Assembly (NCBI GenBank): GCA_029287375.1
Contig: JARFRG010000177.1
Coordinates: 1-34,496, forward strand
DNA from: Boseongicola sp.
Lineage (GTDB): Bacteria > Pseudomonadota > Alphaproteobacteria > Rhodobacterales > Rhodobacteraceae
DNA: 34,496 nucleotides
Direction of reading: 5' to 3'
Shown: positions 1-9,542 of the stretch, one piece after another
Numbering within the stretch: the first letter of the stretch is position 1
Layout: each line of letters begins with the position of its first letter
The notes under the pieces: model-generated
Told to the model about the DNA's origin: nothing
Seen by the model: only the letters and a program-made list of their open reading frames with translations
The model's database searches: none
Made by a program: the position numbers and the translations under genes

Positions 1-1771
1 CTCGTTCCAGCTCGTTCAGAACGTGTTGATGGGCGGCCTTGTATTCGTCGAATTGCGCGACAAACGGGAACATAATCGTTAATGGGCGACCATTCGCGGC
101 CCGGATCAATGCCTGGATCTGCATACGCATCACACCAGGCTAATCCAGACCAACGCGGATCGCCCTCCACCCATGAGCGGGGTTCGGTTCGTCCGGGCGC
201 TTCATATAGGGCAGGACTTTGTCCGATCCGATATCCAGCGTGCGAAAGACCACTCGTTTACCTTTTGCCGCGTCCAGCACGCGAGAATAGATCGCCGCAA
301 GCTCGCCTCTGCGCGGCACTTTCGAGCGGATCAAGAACTGCAACTCGGTGCGGAAAAGGCCCACACCTTCGGCCCCTGAACTGTCAAGTGACGGCAGGTC
401 CGCGATTAGTCCGGCATTCATATGAAGACCCACAACCGCGCCGCATTTTGCCTGTGCGGGCAGGGACTTAATGCCCGAATATCGTTCTTGCGCCTTAGCC
501 TGCATGGCGATTTTGTCACGAAACGCGTTTACGACAGTGTCGTCCGGCCTCAGATGTACCAACCCTTGGTCCCCGTCGACCATGACGTGGTCGCCGTTCA
601 GGGCTTCTGTGGTGACTTTGGTTGCGTTAATGATGAGAGGAATTGCCCATGCGCGCGCAACAATTGTCGCATGGCTGCCGACCGAACCTTGCTCAAGAAT
701 GATGCCCTTCAACCGCCCGCGTCCGTAATCCAGCAGTTCGGCTGGCCCGATATTGCGTGCCACAAGGATCATGGTTTCGGGCTTTTCAGCGCCGGTATCT
801 TTTCCCTGCCCAGTGAGGGTTCGCAAAAGTCGGTTCGACAAATCGTCAAGGTCGTGAAGGCGCTCGCGCAGATAGGCATCCGGAACCTGGGACATCCTTG
901 AACGTGCAGAAGATTGTTCTTTCTCGACAGCGGCTTCCGCTGAAAGGCCCGCGGCTATGTCTTCTTCCATCCGTCGCAACCAGCTGCGCGAATTGGCAAA
1001 CATCCGATAGGCTTCCATAACCTCACGGTGATCGGTGTCTGCGGTTTCATCGCTGACGGAACTCAGCATATCATCGACCGACATCCGCAGATGGTCCACG
1101 GCCTCTCGAAGGCGCTTGGTCTCGGCAACGGGGTCGTCTGCAATCGGATTTGCGACCACCACACGCGGTTCGTGAAGCCAGACATAGCCCTCTGCGACGC
1201 CTTCCTGGCCAACGCTGCCGCGGAACATCGTCGGCAGCGTGTGCCGCGCGCGCAGGGCTTCGCCTTCGCCGACAAATGCCCCAAGTTCCGTCATTTCGGC
1301 CAGCACCATCGCCACGACTTCCAGAGCGTAGACCTCATCCTCGGAAAATGCGCGTGCCTTTTTGGATTGAACGACGAGGACGCCCAGACGTTCGCCAAGC
1401 CGTTGAATTGGAACGCCGCAAAAGGACGAAAAGACCTCTTCTCCGGTCTCGGGCATAAAGCGAAAACCGCGTGTCGAGGGGGCGTCGGCGGTATTTACGA
1501 CCTTGCCTGTGCGTGCGACGCGACCCACCAATCCCTCTCCCAGCCGCATGCGTGTCTGGTGAACAGCGTCTGGATTGAGGCCCTCGGTAGAGCAAAGCTC
1601 GAGAGTTTCTTCGTCTCGGAATAGATAGATCGAGCACACTTCCGTTCGCATCGAGGACGCGATCAAATGCGTGATCCGGTCTAAGCGCGCCTGACCTGCG
1701 CTGTCGTCTGCAAGGGCTTCGCGCAGCCTGCCGAGCAGTTTACGGCTTTCGCTTTCGGTCGGATCGGGCAT
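1..1771 (-). pseudogene. ptsP: Phosphoenolpyruvate-protein phosphotransferase PtsP (GAF domain + EI), interrupted by an in-frame TAG at 140-142; C-terminal part runs off the left edge
   Basis: ORF 140..1771 has GAF region, PEP-utiliser His region (GSVGSHATIVARAWAIPLI) and TIM-barrel motifs (GVGLFRTELQFLIRS, FRTLDIGSDKVLPY). Same frame continues past the TAG: GLD*PGVMRMQIQALIRAANGRPLTIMFPFVAQFDEYKAAHQHVLNELER, open to position 1. Whether it is a true pseudogene, an error or readthrough is unresolved. Confidence 0.8.
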
Positions 1772-1849
1772 TCATTCCGCTCGTAATAACTGCGCGGTTT
1801 CTCCGCGCTGGCGTCAGACTACACCATACCTGACGCCAAAGCGAAACGT

Positions 1850-2881
1850 CTATTCCCCGCTATCTTCGCCGAGAATGCGCCGCAAAACCGAACTCTTCGA
1901 AACTTGTCCAATGGATGCTTTTTCGTCGACCACCACCACCGGAGAACCACCGGCGAGAACGGACTTAATCACATCGGCGATTTCTCCGTCCGCGTGAATT
2001 GAACCGTCCGCCTGCGCCGTGATCGGCTCCATCACATCACGTGCGCACAAGACACCCAGAGGGTTCATGTGGGCGACGAAGTTTGCGACGTAATCATTTG
2101 ATGGATTTGTATAAATGTCGCGCGGCGTTCCCCATTGAACGATGCGGCCGCCTTCCATAATGGCGATGCGATCACCCAGCTTAAAGGCTTCGTCCAGATC
2201 GTGGCTGACAAAGACAATCGTGCGATTGAGGCGCGCCTGAAGCTCGAGAAGCTCATCCTGAAGGCGTGTTCGGATCAAGGGATCAAGCGCCGAAAACGGC
2301 TCGTCCATCAAGAGTATGGGGGCATCCGTTACAAAGGCGCGCGCCAAACCGACCCGCTGCTGCATGCCGCCAGACAGATCACCGACTTTGCGTTCTGCCC
2401 AGTCCGCCAAGCCAACAAGGTCAAGTTGATGATCCACCTTTTCGCGCCGTGCCTTGGGGGACATCCCGCCAAGCTCTAGCCCAAGGCCGACGTTGTCTCG
2501 AACGCTGCGCCAAGGCAAAAGCCCGAACTGCTGAAACACCATTGCGATCCGGCTAAGCCGCATATGACGCAAGGTCGCAGCGTCGGCATTGGTAACGTCA
2601 ACTTGCGAGTCTCCATCGGCGACGATCACGCGACCGCGACAGACCGGGTTTAGCCCGTTGACAGCGCGCAGCAGTGTGCTTTTGCCTGACCCGGATAATC
2701 CCATCAGGACCAGGATTTCGCCAGGCTCGACCTGAAGCGAACAATCATGCACACCCAGCACTTGAGATGTGCGGGTCTGGATTTCTGCGCGCTCAAGTCC
2801 TTCGTCCATCAGGGGAAGGGCGGCGTCCGGATTGCCGCCGAAGACGATTGAGACGTTCTCGAATGTGACAGCGGCGCTCAT
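1850..2881 (-). CDS. choV: Choline/glycine betaine ABC transporter ATP-binding protein (ChoV/ProV-like, C-terminal CBS-like region)
   Basis: Walker A GLSGSGKST, signature LSGGMQQRVGLARA, Walker B ILLMDEPFSALD; next to ChoW-like permease with 4-nt overlap. Confidence 0.9.
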   Translation of the reverse strand: MSAAVTFENVSIVFGGNPDAALPLMDEGLERAEIQTRTSQVLGVHDCSLQVEPGEILVLMGLSGSGKSTLLRAVNGLNPVCRGRVIVADGDSQVDVTNADAATLRHMRLSRIAMVFQQFGLLPWRSVRDNVGLGLELGGMSPKARREKVDHQLDLVGLADWAERKVGDLSGGMQQRVGLARAFVTDAPILLMDEPFSALDPLIRTRLQDELLELQARLNRTIVFVSHDLDEAFKLGDRIAIMEGGRIVQWGTPRDIYTNPSNDYVANFVAHMNPLGVLCARDVMEPITAQADGSIHADGEIADVIKSVLAGGSPVVVVDEKASIGQVSKSSVLRRILGEDSGE

Positions 2882-3711
2882 GATTTTTCCACTCGCAGCA
2901 TGCGATCCAGCACGATTGCCACGACCACAATGATAAACCCGCTTTCAAATCCAAGCGACGTATTGACCTGATTCAAGGCGCGCACGACAGGCACGCCCAG
3001 CCCGTCGGCCCCAACAAGGGCTGCGATCACAACCATAGACAAAGACAGCATAATTGTCTGGTTCAACCCGGCCATGATCTGCGGAAACGCATAGGGTAAT
3101 TCGACTTTCCAAAGCGTTTGTCGCGGCGTCGCGCCAAAGGCTTGTGCCGCTTCCAGCAAAGGGTCGGGGGTCGAGGATACGCCAAGATGCGTCAGTCGGA
3201 TCGGAGCTGGCAAGACGAAAATCACTGTGGCGATAAGACCTGGCACCATGCCGATGCCAAAGAACACAATAGCCGGGATCAAGTATACGAATGTCGGGAG
3301 TGTCTGCATTAGGTCAAGCACAGGGCGCGCCCATGAATACAGTCGCGGTCGGTGCGCCATTGCGATGCCAATCGGCACGCCAACGCCCATACAGACCACA
3401 CAGGCCGACAAAACGAGGGTCAGGCTTTCGGTTGTTTCTTCCCAATAACCTTGGTTCAGAATGAACATAAAGCCGAGCAGGGTCAAAAGAGCGGGTTTCC
3501 AGCTTCGCTGCAACGCATAAGTCAAAGCCACAAAGGCAAAAATGATGACAAACGGGTTCGGGGTTTGAAGGACCCAAAGGATCGCGTCGATCATTGCCTC
3601 AAGGCCGTCTGAAAGCGCATCAAAGAAGAAAGCTCCGTTGACTTGCAACCAGTCAAAGACCGACGCGGCGGCCTTTCCCACCGGTATTTTGTTTTCTGTT
3701 AGCCATTCCAT
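2878..3711 (-). CDS. choW: Choline/glycine betaine ABC transporter permease
   Basis: Multi-TM OpuAB/ProW-like protein with EAA-type loop (EAAQAFGATPRQTLWKVELPYAFPQIMAGLNQTIMLSLSMVVIAALVGADGLG). Confidence 0.9.
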   Translation of the reverse strand: MEWLTENKIPVGKAAASVFDWLQVNGAFFFDALSDGLEAMIDAILWVLQTPNPFVIIFAFVALTYALQRSWKPALLTLLGFMFILNQGYWEETTESLTLVLSACVVCMGVGVPIGIAMAHRPRLYSWARPVLDLMQTLPTFVYLIPAIVFFGIGMVPGLIATVIFVLPAPIRLTHLGVSSTPDPLLEAAQAFGATPRQTLWKVELPYAFPQIMAGLNQTIMLSLSMVVIAALVGADGLGVPVVRALNQVNTSLGFESGFIIVVVAIVLDRMLRVEKS

Positions 3712-3786
3712 TGGACTTGGTCCCCCTTGCGGCTACCTTGGCGCGAGCGTTCGGAATTGAAAAGAGATGATAGGCAGGCTTCTAAA

Positions 3787-4425
3787 ATGATTGAGCTTTA
3801 TACATGGACCACGCCAAACGGTCGGAAGGTTTCGATTTTGCTGGAGGAGCTGGGACTGGCATACGACGTCCATCCGGTGAACCTCTCTAAAGGCGAGCAG
3901 AAATCGCCCGAATTCCGCATGATTTCGCCAAGCGGCAAGATACCTGCGATCCGGGATTCGGAATCAGGCCAGACCGTGATGGAATCCGGGGCGATCATGC
4001 TTTGGCTGGCCGAGCGCGAAAGGCGTTTTCTGGGTGAGGCGCACGACAGGGCAAATGTTTTGGAATGGCTTATGTGGCAGATGTCAGCGCAGGGTCCGAC
4101 ACTTGGGCGCATTCACCAATTTGCCCGGTATGGCAATGCGTTAGGGGACGTCGCCGAAACGCTGCTTCGCGGACAGGGTGCTCAGATTTATACGGTGTTG
4201 AACGAACGGCTTAGGGGGCGTGACTACGTCGCGGGTGACGGTGCCGGGGTCTACACGATTGCCGATATGGCGATTTGGCCTTGGGTGTCGCGTTTTGAGT
4301 GGCATGAGACAGATCTGCATGACTATCCGGAAGTCCTCAAATGGTACCGCCGGCTCGCTGAGCGGCCGGCGGTCCAACGCGGGTATCAGATCCCGCATGC
4401 CGTAGAAGCCATTCCCGTCCCTTAA
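3787..4425 (+). CDS. Glutathione S-transferase family protein
   Basis: N-terminal thioredoxin fold MIELYTWTTPNGRKVSILLEELGLAYDVHPVNL...SPSGKIPAI and GST C-domain; start refined from 3727 to ATG 3787. Confidence 0.87.
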   Translation: MIELYTWTTPNGRKVSILLEELGLAYDVHPVNLSKGEQKSPEFRMISPSGKIPAIRDSESGQTVMESGAIMLWLAERERRFLGEAHDRANVLEWLMWQMSAQGPTLGRIHQFARYGNALGDVAETLLRGQGAQIYTVLNERLRGRDYVAGDGAGVYTIADMAIWPWVSRFEWHETDLHDYPEVLKWYRRLAERPAVQRGYQIPHAVEAIPVP

Positions 4426-5345
4426 AGGCCGAGAGCACCCTTTACGGCGGACATTGCATCGCCGCCGTCTTTGGCCGTTACGCCATCAAGCCAGCCGCCC
4501 AAGACGTCTGCATTGGCAGAAATCCAAGCCGTCGCGGCGCCAGCCGGATCCTGTCCGTCATCAAGGATCGCGCCCATGATCTCGTTTTCCATGGCCAATG
4601 TGAACGTGAGGTTCTGAAGCAAAGCGCCGACGTTCGGGCAGGCATCGACGAAACCGGCGGATGTATTGGTATACACCGTGGCACCACCAAGGTTGGGTCC
4701 AAACCAGTCGTCGCCGCCTTCCAGATAGGTCAGCTCGAAGTTCGCGTTCATCGGATGTGGCTCCCAACCAAGGAAGACAACCGGCTCGCCGCGCCGGTCT
4801 GCGCGCGCAACTTGCGCCAGCATGCCCTGCTCGGAGCTTTCGACAACTTCGAAGCCATCAAGGCCAAAGGCGTTCTGTTCGATCATCTCAATGATCAGAC
4901 GGTTGCCATCATTGCCAGCCTCAATACCGTAAATCTGCCCTTCAAGCGCGTCTTTTTGGGCAGCGATCGCCGCAAATGTCGTGATACCCAGGTCAGCTGC
5001 GACTTTGTTAACCGCAAGCGTGTATTTCGCGCCTTCAAGGTTCGCGCGGACCGTGTCGACTGTGCCAGCTTCACGGTAAGGCGCGATGTCGGCTTCCATT
5101 GTTGGCATCCAATTGCCCAGAAAGACGTCGATATCGCCCTGTGCGAGTGATGTGTAGGTCACCGGAACGGACAGGATCTTGATATCCGTTTCGTAGCCCA
5201 AAGCGTCAAGAACGACGGTTGTTGCTGCGGTCGTCGCTGTGATGTCGGTCCAGCCAACATCCGAGAAAACGATGTTTTCACAATCAGCCAGCGCAGGCGA
5301 TGCTGCGAGGACGGCGAGAGCGGATAGAGTTGATTTCAGATGCAT
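4422..5345 (-). CDS. choX: Choline-binding periplasmic protein (ChoX-like)
   Basis: Signal peptide MHLKSTLSALAVLAASPALA; FLGNWMPTM and FLGWEPHPMN motifs typical of choline/betaine binding proteins; genomic context. Confidence 0.85.
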   Translation of the reverse strand: MHLKSTLSALAVLAASPALADCENIVFSDVGWTDITATTAATTVVLDALGYETDIKILSVPVTYTSLAQGDIDVFLGNWMPTMEADIAPYREAGTVDTVRANLEGAKYTLAVNKVAADLGITTFAAIAAQKDALEGQIYGIEAGNDGNRLIIEMIEQNAFGLDGFEVVESSEQGMLAQVARADRRGEPVVFLGWEPHPMNANFELTYLEGGDDWFGPNLGGATVYTNTSAGFVDACPNVGALLQNLTFTLAMENEIMGAILDDGQDPAGAATAWISANADVLGGWLDGVTAKDGGDAMSAVKGALGL

Positions 5346-5369
5346 AAGCATTCCCCCTGTTTATTGTTG

Positions 5370-5383
5370 ATTGACGAGTCAAT
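5370..5383. promoter_or_regulatory. Candidate BetI operator in the choX-betI divergent region
   Basis: Perfect inverted repeat ATTGAC-GA-GTCAAT between divergent choX and betI; resembles the dyad of known bet operators. Confidence 0.55.
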
Positions 5384-5429
5384 AAAAAGTCAGATACCCC
5401 GAATTCGAAGTGTCATCAAAGAGAAAACC

Positions 5430-6005
5430 ATGCCCAAGCTCGGAATGGAACCTATAAGACGTGCAGCCTTGATCGACGCAACCATTGCGGAAATCGGTGC
5501 CGCGGGGACATTGGACATCACAGTTGGGCAGATTGCGCGCCGCGCAGGTGTGTCGTCCGGGCTGGCTCATCACTATTTTGGCGGCAAGGATGACATGTTG
5601 ATGGCCGCGATGCGCCATGTGATGCGGGAGTATGCGCGTGAGGTCCGTCTTGGCCTTGCGGTCGCTCAGACCCCTCGCGCGCGCCTAGAGGCTATTGTTC
5701 GTGGGAGTTTTGCGGCGTCGAATTTTACGCCGGATACAATCGGATCGTGGCTCAATTTCTATGTTCTGGCTTTGTCGTCTGGACCTGCCCGCCGATTGCA
5801 TCGGATATATGCCAAGCGGCTTCGCTCGAACCTTTGCCATGCCCTTCGCCCACTGGTCGGGACGCGCGCAGATAATCTCGGGGCGCAAACGGCGGCTTTG
5901 ATTGATGGTTTGTATCTTCATCAGGGCCTGTCGCCGACGGTGCCGGATGGAGACACCGCCATACGTCAAGTCATGTCTCATCTCGACCGCGAATTGAAAG
6001 GCTGA
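5430..6005 (+). CDS. betI: TetR-family transcriptional repressor BetI
   Basis: HTH (DITVGQIARRAGVSSGLAHHYFGGKDDMLMAAMRHVMREY); directly upstream of betA; start refined to ATG 5430. Confidence 0.88.
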   Translation: MPKLGMEPIRRAALIDATIAEIGAAGTLDITVGQIARRAGVSSGLAHHYFGGKDDMLMAAMRHVMREYAREVRLGLAVAQTPRARLEAIVRGSFAASNFTPDTIGSWLNFYVLALSSGPARRLHRIYAKRLRSNLCHALRPLVGTRADNLGAQTAALIDGLYLHQGLSPTVPDGDTAIRQVMSHLDRELKG

Positions 6006-6008
6006 GCC

Positions 6009-7661
6009 ATGGAAGCCGACTATGTAATCGTTGGAGCCGGTTCCGCCGGCTGTGCAATGGCTTATCGACTGTCCGAAGCTGGGCATTCGGTCCTGATCAT
6101 CGAGTATGGAGGCTCGGATATTGGGCCGTTCATTCAAATGCCGGCTGCGCTGAGTTTCCCGATGAACATGAAGCGGTACGACTGGGGCTTTAAAAGTGCG
6201 CCCGAACCGCATCTTGACGGGCGTCGCCTTGTGGTGCCGCGCGGGAAAGTCATTGGCGGGTCTTCCTCGATCAACGGAATGGTTTATGTGCGCGGACATG
6301 CCCGTGATTTTGACACGTGGGAGCAGATGGGCGCAGTGGGTTGGAGTTATGCCGACGTTCTTCCCTATTATCTGCGTATGGAGAATTGGCATTCAGCCTC
6401 GGGTGGCGACCCGGAGTGGCGCGGCAGCGATGGACCGCTGCATGTCTCGCGCGGTCCCAGAAAGAACCCATTATATCATGCCTTCGTCGAGGCGGGCCGT
6501 CAGGCAGGATACGAAACCACCGACGACTACAACGGCGAACAGCAAGAAGGGTTTGGACCTTTTGAGCAGACGGTTTGGAAAGGGCGACGCTGGTCAACCG
6601 CCAACGCCTATCTGCGCCCGGCGTTGAAACGCAAGAATTGCGATATTGTCTATGGGTTTGTGCGGCGTGTCGTGATCGAGAAAGGTCGCGCCACGGGCGT
6701 GGAAATCGATCGCAAGGGGACGACAGAGATCATCCATGCACGGCACGAGGTAATTCTTGCCGCTTCGGCGATAAATTCGCCAAAACTTTTGATGCTTTCC
6801 GGAATTGGTCCGGCGGAACATCTGGCCGAGCATGGGATCGAGGTTGTCGCTGATCGTCCGGGAGTGGGGCAGAATCTTCAGGATCACCTTGAGGTCTATT
6901 TTCAGATGGCGGCAAGTCAGCCGATCACTTTGTTTCGGTATTGGACGCTGTTTTGGAAGGGTGTGTTGGGCGCTCAGTGGTTATTCAGCAAGACTGGACT
7001 TGGGGCGTCAAACAACTTTGAAAGCTGTGGATTTATCCGGTCGCGTGCTGGGGTCGAATACCCGGATATCCAATTCCATTTTCTGCCAATGGCTGTGCGG
7101 TATGACGGACAGGCGGCGGCCGAGGGGCATGGTTTTCAGGCGCACGTTGGCCCGATGCGAAGCCCGTCCCGCGGCGCGGTGACTTTGACGTCGTCGGATC
7201 CAACAGTCGATCCCGATATTCTGTTCAACTACATGTCGAGCGAACAGGACTGGCTGGATTTCCGACGCGCAATCCGGCTGACCCGCGAGATTTTTGCGCA
7301 AGAGGCGTTCAAACCCTTCGTCAAGCATGAGATTTTGCCTGGCAATGATGCGGTAAGCGATGGCGATCTTGATGCCTTTATCCGAGAGCACGCAGAGAGT
7401 GCTTATCACCCGTGCGGGACATGTCGCATGGGGGATGCAAATGATCGTTGGGCCGTGGTTGATCCACAGTGCCGCGTCATTGGTGTCGAGGGCTTGAGAG
7501 TGGCGGACAGTTCAATTTTCCCGCAAATCACCAATGGCAACCTCAATGGACCGTCTATCATGGTCGGAGAAAAAGCGAGCGACCACATCCTGGGGCGCGC
7601 TTTGCCACGAGACGAACGCGCGCCCTGGCTGCACCCGGACTGGCAAACCGAACAGCGCTAA
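6009..7661 (+). CDS. betA: Choline dehydrogenase (GMC oxidoreductase)
   Basis: FAD-binding [18 protein letters not shown] signatures ([43 protein letters not shown]), C-terminal HPCGTCRMG...[19 protein letters not shown]. Confidence 0.93.
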   Translation: MEADYVIVGAGSAGCAMAYRLSEAGHSVLIIEYGGSDIGPFIQMPAALSFPMNMKRYDWGFKSAPEPHLDGRRLVVPRGKVIGGSSSINGMVYVRGHARDFDTWEQMGAVGWSYADVLPYYLRMENWHSASGGDPEWRGSDGPLHVSRGPRKNPLYHAFVEAGRQAGYETTDDYNGEQQEGFGPFEQTVWKGRRWSTANAYLRPALKRKNCDIVYGFVRRVVIEKGRATGVEIDRKGTTEIIHARHEVILAASAINSPKLLMLSGIGPAEHLAEHGIEVVADRPGVGQNLQDHLEVYFQMAASQPITLFRYWTLFWKGVLGAQWLFSKTGLGASNNFESCGFIRSRAGVEYPDIQFHFLPMAVRYDGQAAAEGHGFQAHVGPMRSPSRGAVTLTSSDPTVDPDILFNYMSSEQDWLDFRRAIRLTREIFAQEAFKPFVKHEILPGNDAVSDGDLDAFIREHAESAYHPCGTCRMGDANDRWAVVDPQCRVIGVEGLRVADSSIFPQITNGNLNGPSIMVGEKASDHILGRALPRDERAPWLHPDWQTEQR

Positions 7662-7672
7662 CTTTTTGAGAG

Positions 7673-8911
7673 CTAAGCGGTTTTGTGCAGTTCAAAGGTG
7701 TCATGCAGCGCCTGCACGGCAAGCTCCATGTACTTGCGATCAATCAAAACCGAGATTTTGATCTCGGACGTGGTGATGACTTTGATGTTGATGCCCTCGT
7801 CTCGGAGCGCTTTGAACATCTGACTTGCCACGCCCGCATGACTTCGCATTCCGATGCCGACAACCGAGATTTTCGCAACGTCTGCATCTGTAACAAGCTG
7901 CGAAAAGTTAATCTCTCCGGAAGCTTTGGCGTCATCCATGGCTTTTTCGGCGCGCGCGATCTGATTGACCGGCAAGGAAAAGGTCATGTCTGTGCGTCCA
8001 TCTTCCGAGATGTTCTGCACAATCATATCGACATTGACCGAAGCATCGGCAAGCGGACCAAAGATCGCCGCCGCGATGCCGGGGCGGTCTGCAACGCTGA
8101 GAAGCGTCATCTTCGCTTCGTCGCGACTAAAGGCGACGCCCGCAACCACATTGCTTTCCATGATGTCCTCCTCGGCACACACCAATGTGCCCGCGTTGTC
8201 GTCGTTATCTTCGAAACTTGAAAGCACGCGCAACCGCACCTTGAAACGCATTGCAAGCTCGACAGACCGCGTTTGCAGCACCTTCGCGCCGAGCGATGCG
8301 AGTTCCAGCATCTCCTCGAAAGCGATCTTGTCCAACTTTCGGGCTTTGGATGTGATCCGCGGATCTGTGGTGTAGACACCGTCGACGTCCGTGTAGATGT
8401 CACATCGGATAGCGTCAAAGGCGGCAGCAAAGGCGACAGCCGTTGTGTCGGACCCACCGCGGCCAAGGGTTGTGATGCGACCTTCAGGGCTGATGCCTTG
8501 GAAACCAGCGACCACAGCAACTTTCATGCCTTCGGCAAACTTCGCATTGATGTTTTCAGTCGGTATTTCTTCGATGCGCGCGGCGGCATGAGCAGAATTG
8601 GTTTTGAGTGGAACCTGCCATCCCGCCCATGAGCGTGCCGGGACGTCCATTTCCTGCAGAGTGAGCGCCATCAGGCCCGCTGTAACTTGTTCGCCTGAAC
8701 TGACAACGGCGTCGTATTCTCGGGCGTCAAACATTGGGGAGGTCTCTTCGACCCAACCGACAAGCTCGTTGGTTTTGCCGGACATTGCCGACACGATCAC
8801 GATCACGTCGTGACCATTGGCCACCTCACGGCCGACGCGCTTGGCTGCGCGGCGTATCCGATCAAGCGTGGCGACTGAGGTGCCGCCGAATTTCATTACC
8901 AATGTGGGCAT
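7673..8911 (-). CDS. lysC: Aspartate kinase
   Basis: MPTLVMKFGGTSVATLDRIRRAA, GRGGSDTTAVAFAAAF, TDVDGVYTTDPRI, two C-terminal ACT-like regions. Confidence 0.95.
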   Translation of the reverse strand: MPTLVMKFGGTSVATLDRIRRAAKRVGREVANGHDVIVIVSAMSGKTNELVGWVEETSPMFDAREYDAVVSSGEQVTAGLMALTLQEMDVPARSWAGWQVPLKTNSAHAAARIEEIPTENINAKFAEGMKVAVVAGFQGISPEGRITTLGRGGSDTTAVAFAAAFDAIRCDIYTDVDGVYTTDPRITSKARKLDKIAFEEMLELASLGAKVLQTRSVELAMRFKVRLRVLSSFEDNDDNAGTLVCAEEDIMESNVVAGVAFSRDEAKMTLLSVADRPGIAAAIFGPLADASVNVDMIVQNISEDGRTDMTFSLPVNQIARAEKAMDDAKASGEINFSQLVTDADVAKISVVGIGMRSHAGVASQMFKALRDEGINIKVITTSEIKISVLIDRKYMELAVQALHDTFELHKTA

Positions 8912-8992
8912 TTGAGGCGCCGATATCCTGTCTCTTCGTCGCGCCTGTTACGGGATACTCGGGATCAGGACAAGAGTAGGCGACCTTTCAGA

Positions 8993-9448
8993 TCAGTTGG
9001 TCTTCGATTTGGGAACGAATGGGAGCGGAACCGCCGGAATCCCGTCTTCGATCAGCTTTTTGGCGTCCTCAGGAGCGACTTCGCCATAAATTGAACGCAC
9101 GGGCATATCGCCCAGATGCATTGCCGTGGCATCTTTCACGAAGTTTCGCCCTACATAGTCCGAATTTGCCTCAACGTGGTCGCGCAGCGCACGCAGGGCC
9201 TCCGCCATTTTTGGATCAGGTGCGGATATTACAGGATGTTGGGCTTGGGTCGTTGCGGGAACTGTCGGGTTCGCCTTCTTGCGAGACGTGGACACACCGG
9301 GCGACATGAGTGATTTCTCGACTTTTGGAGAACCACACATCGGGCATTCAACAAAGCCGGTTGCGGCAAGGCTTTGGTAGGCACCTGCCGACTGAAACCA
9401 GCTTTCAAACTGGTGGCCCTTTTCGCATTTCAAGCTGTATCGGATCAT
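8993..9448 (-). CDS. DUF1178 family zinc-ribbon protein
   Basis: MIRYSLKCEKGHQFESWFQSAGAYQSL...CPMCGSPKVEKSLM pattern. Confidence 0.8.
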   Translation of the reverse strand: MIRYSLKCEKGHQFESWFQSAGAYQSLAATGFVECPMCGSPKVEKSLMSPGVSTSRKKANPTVPATTQAQHPVISAPDPKMAEALRALRDHVEANSDYVGRNFVKDATAMHLGDMPVRSIYGEVAPEDAKKLIEDGIPAVPLPFVPKSKTN

Positions 9449-9542
9449 TCCGGCGAAGCACCTTACATGAATTGCCTGATTATTATTTAGGTCATGGTCG
9501 TAAGGAATTCAATTGCTACGACGCTGCTGAGCAGATCAGTCG

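Noticed and set aside
422-901. Plus-strand ORFs of 85-198 aa opposite ptsP (also 1028..1624)
   Set aside because: Antisense to a strongly conserved coding frame; no recognisable motifs. High-GC genomes give many such shadow ORFs.
5685-6392. 235-aa minus-strand ORF across betI/betA
   Set aside because: Lies antisense to two confident genes and shows no family signature.
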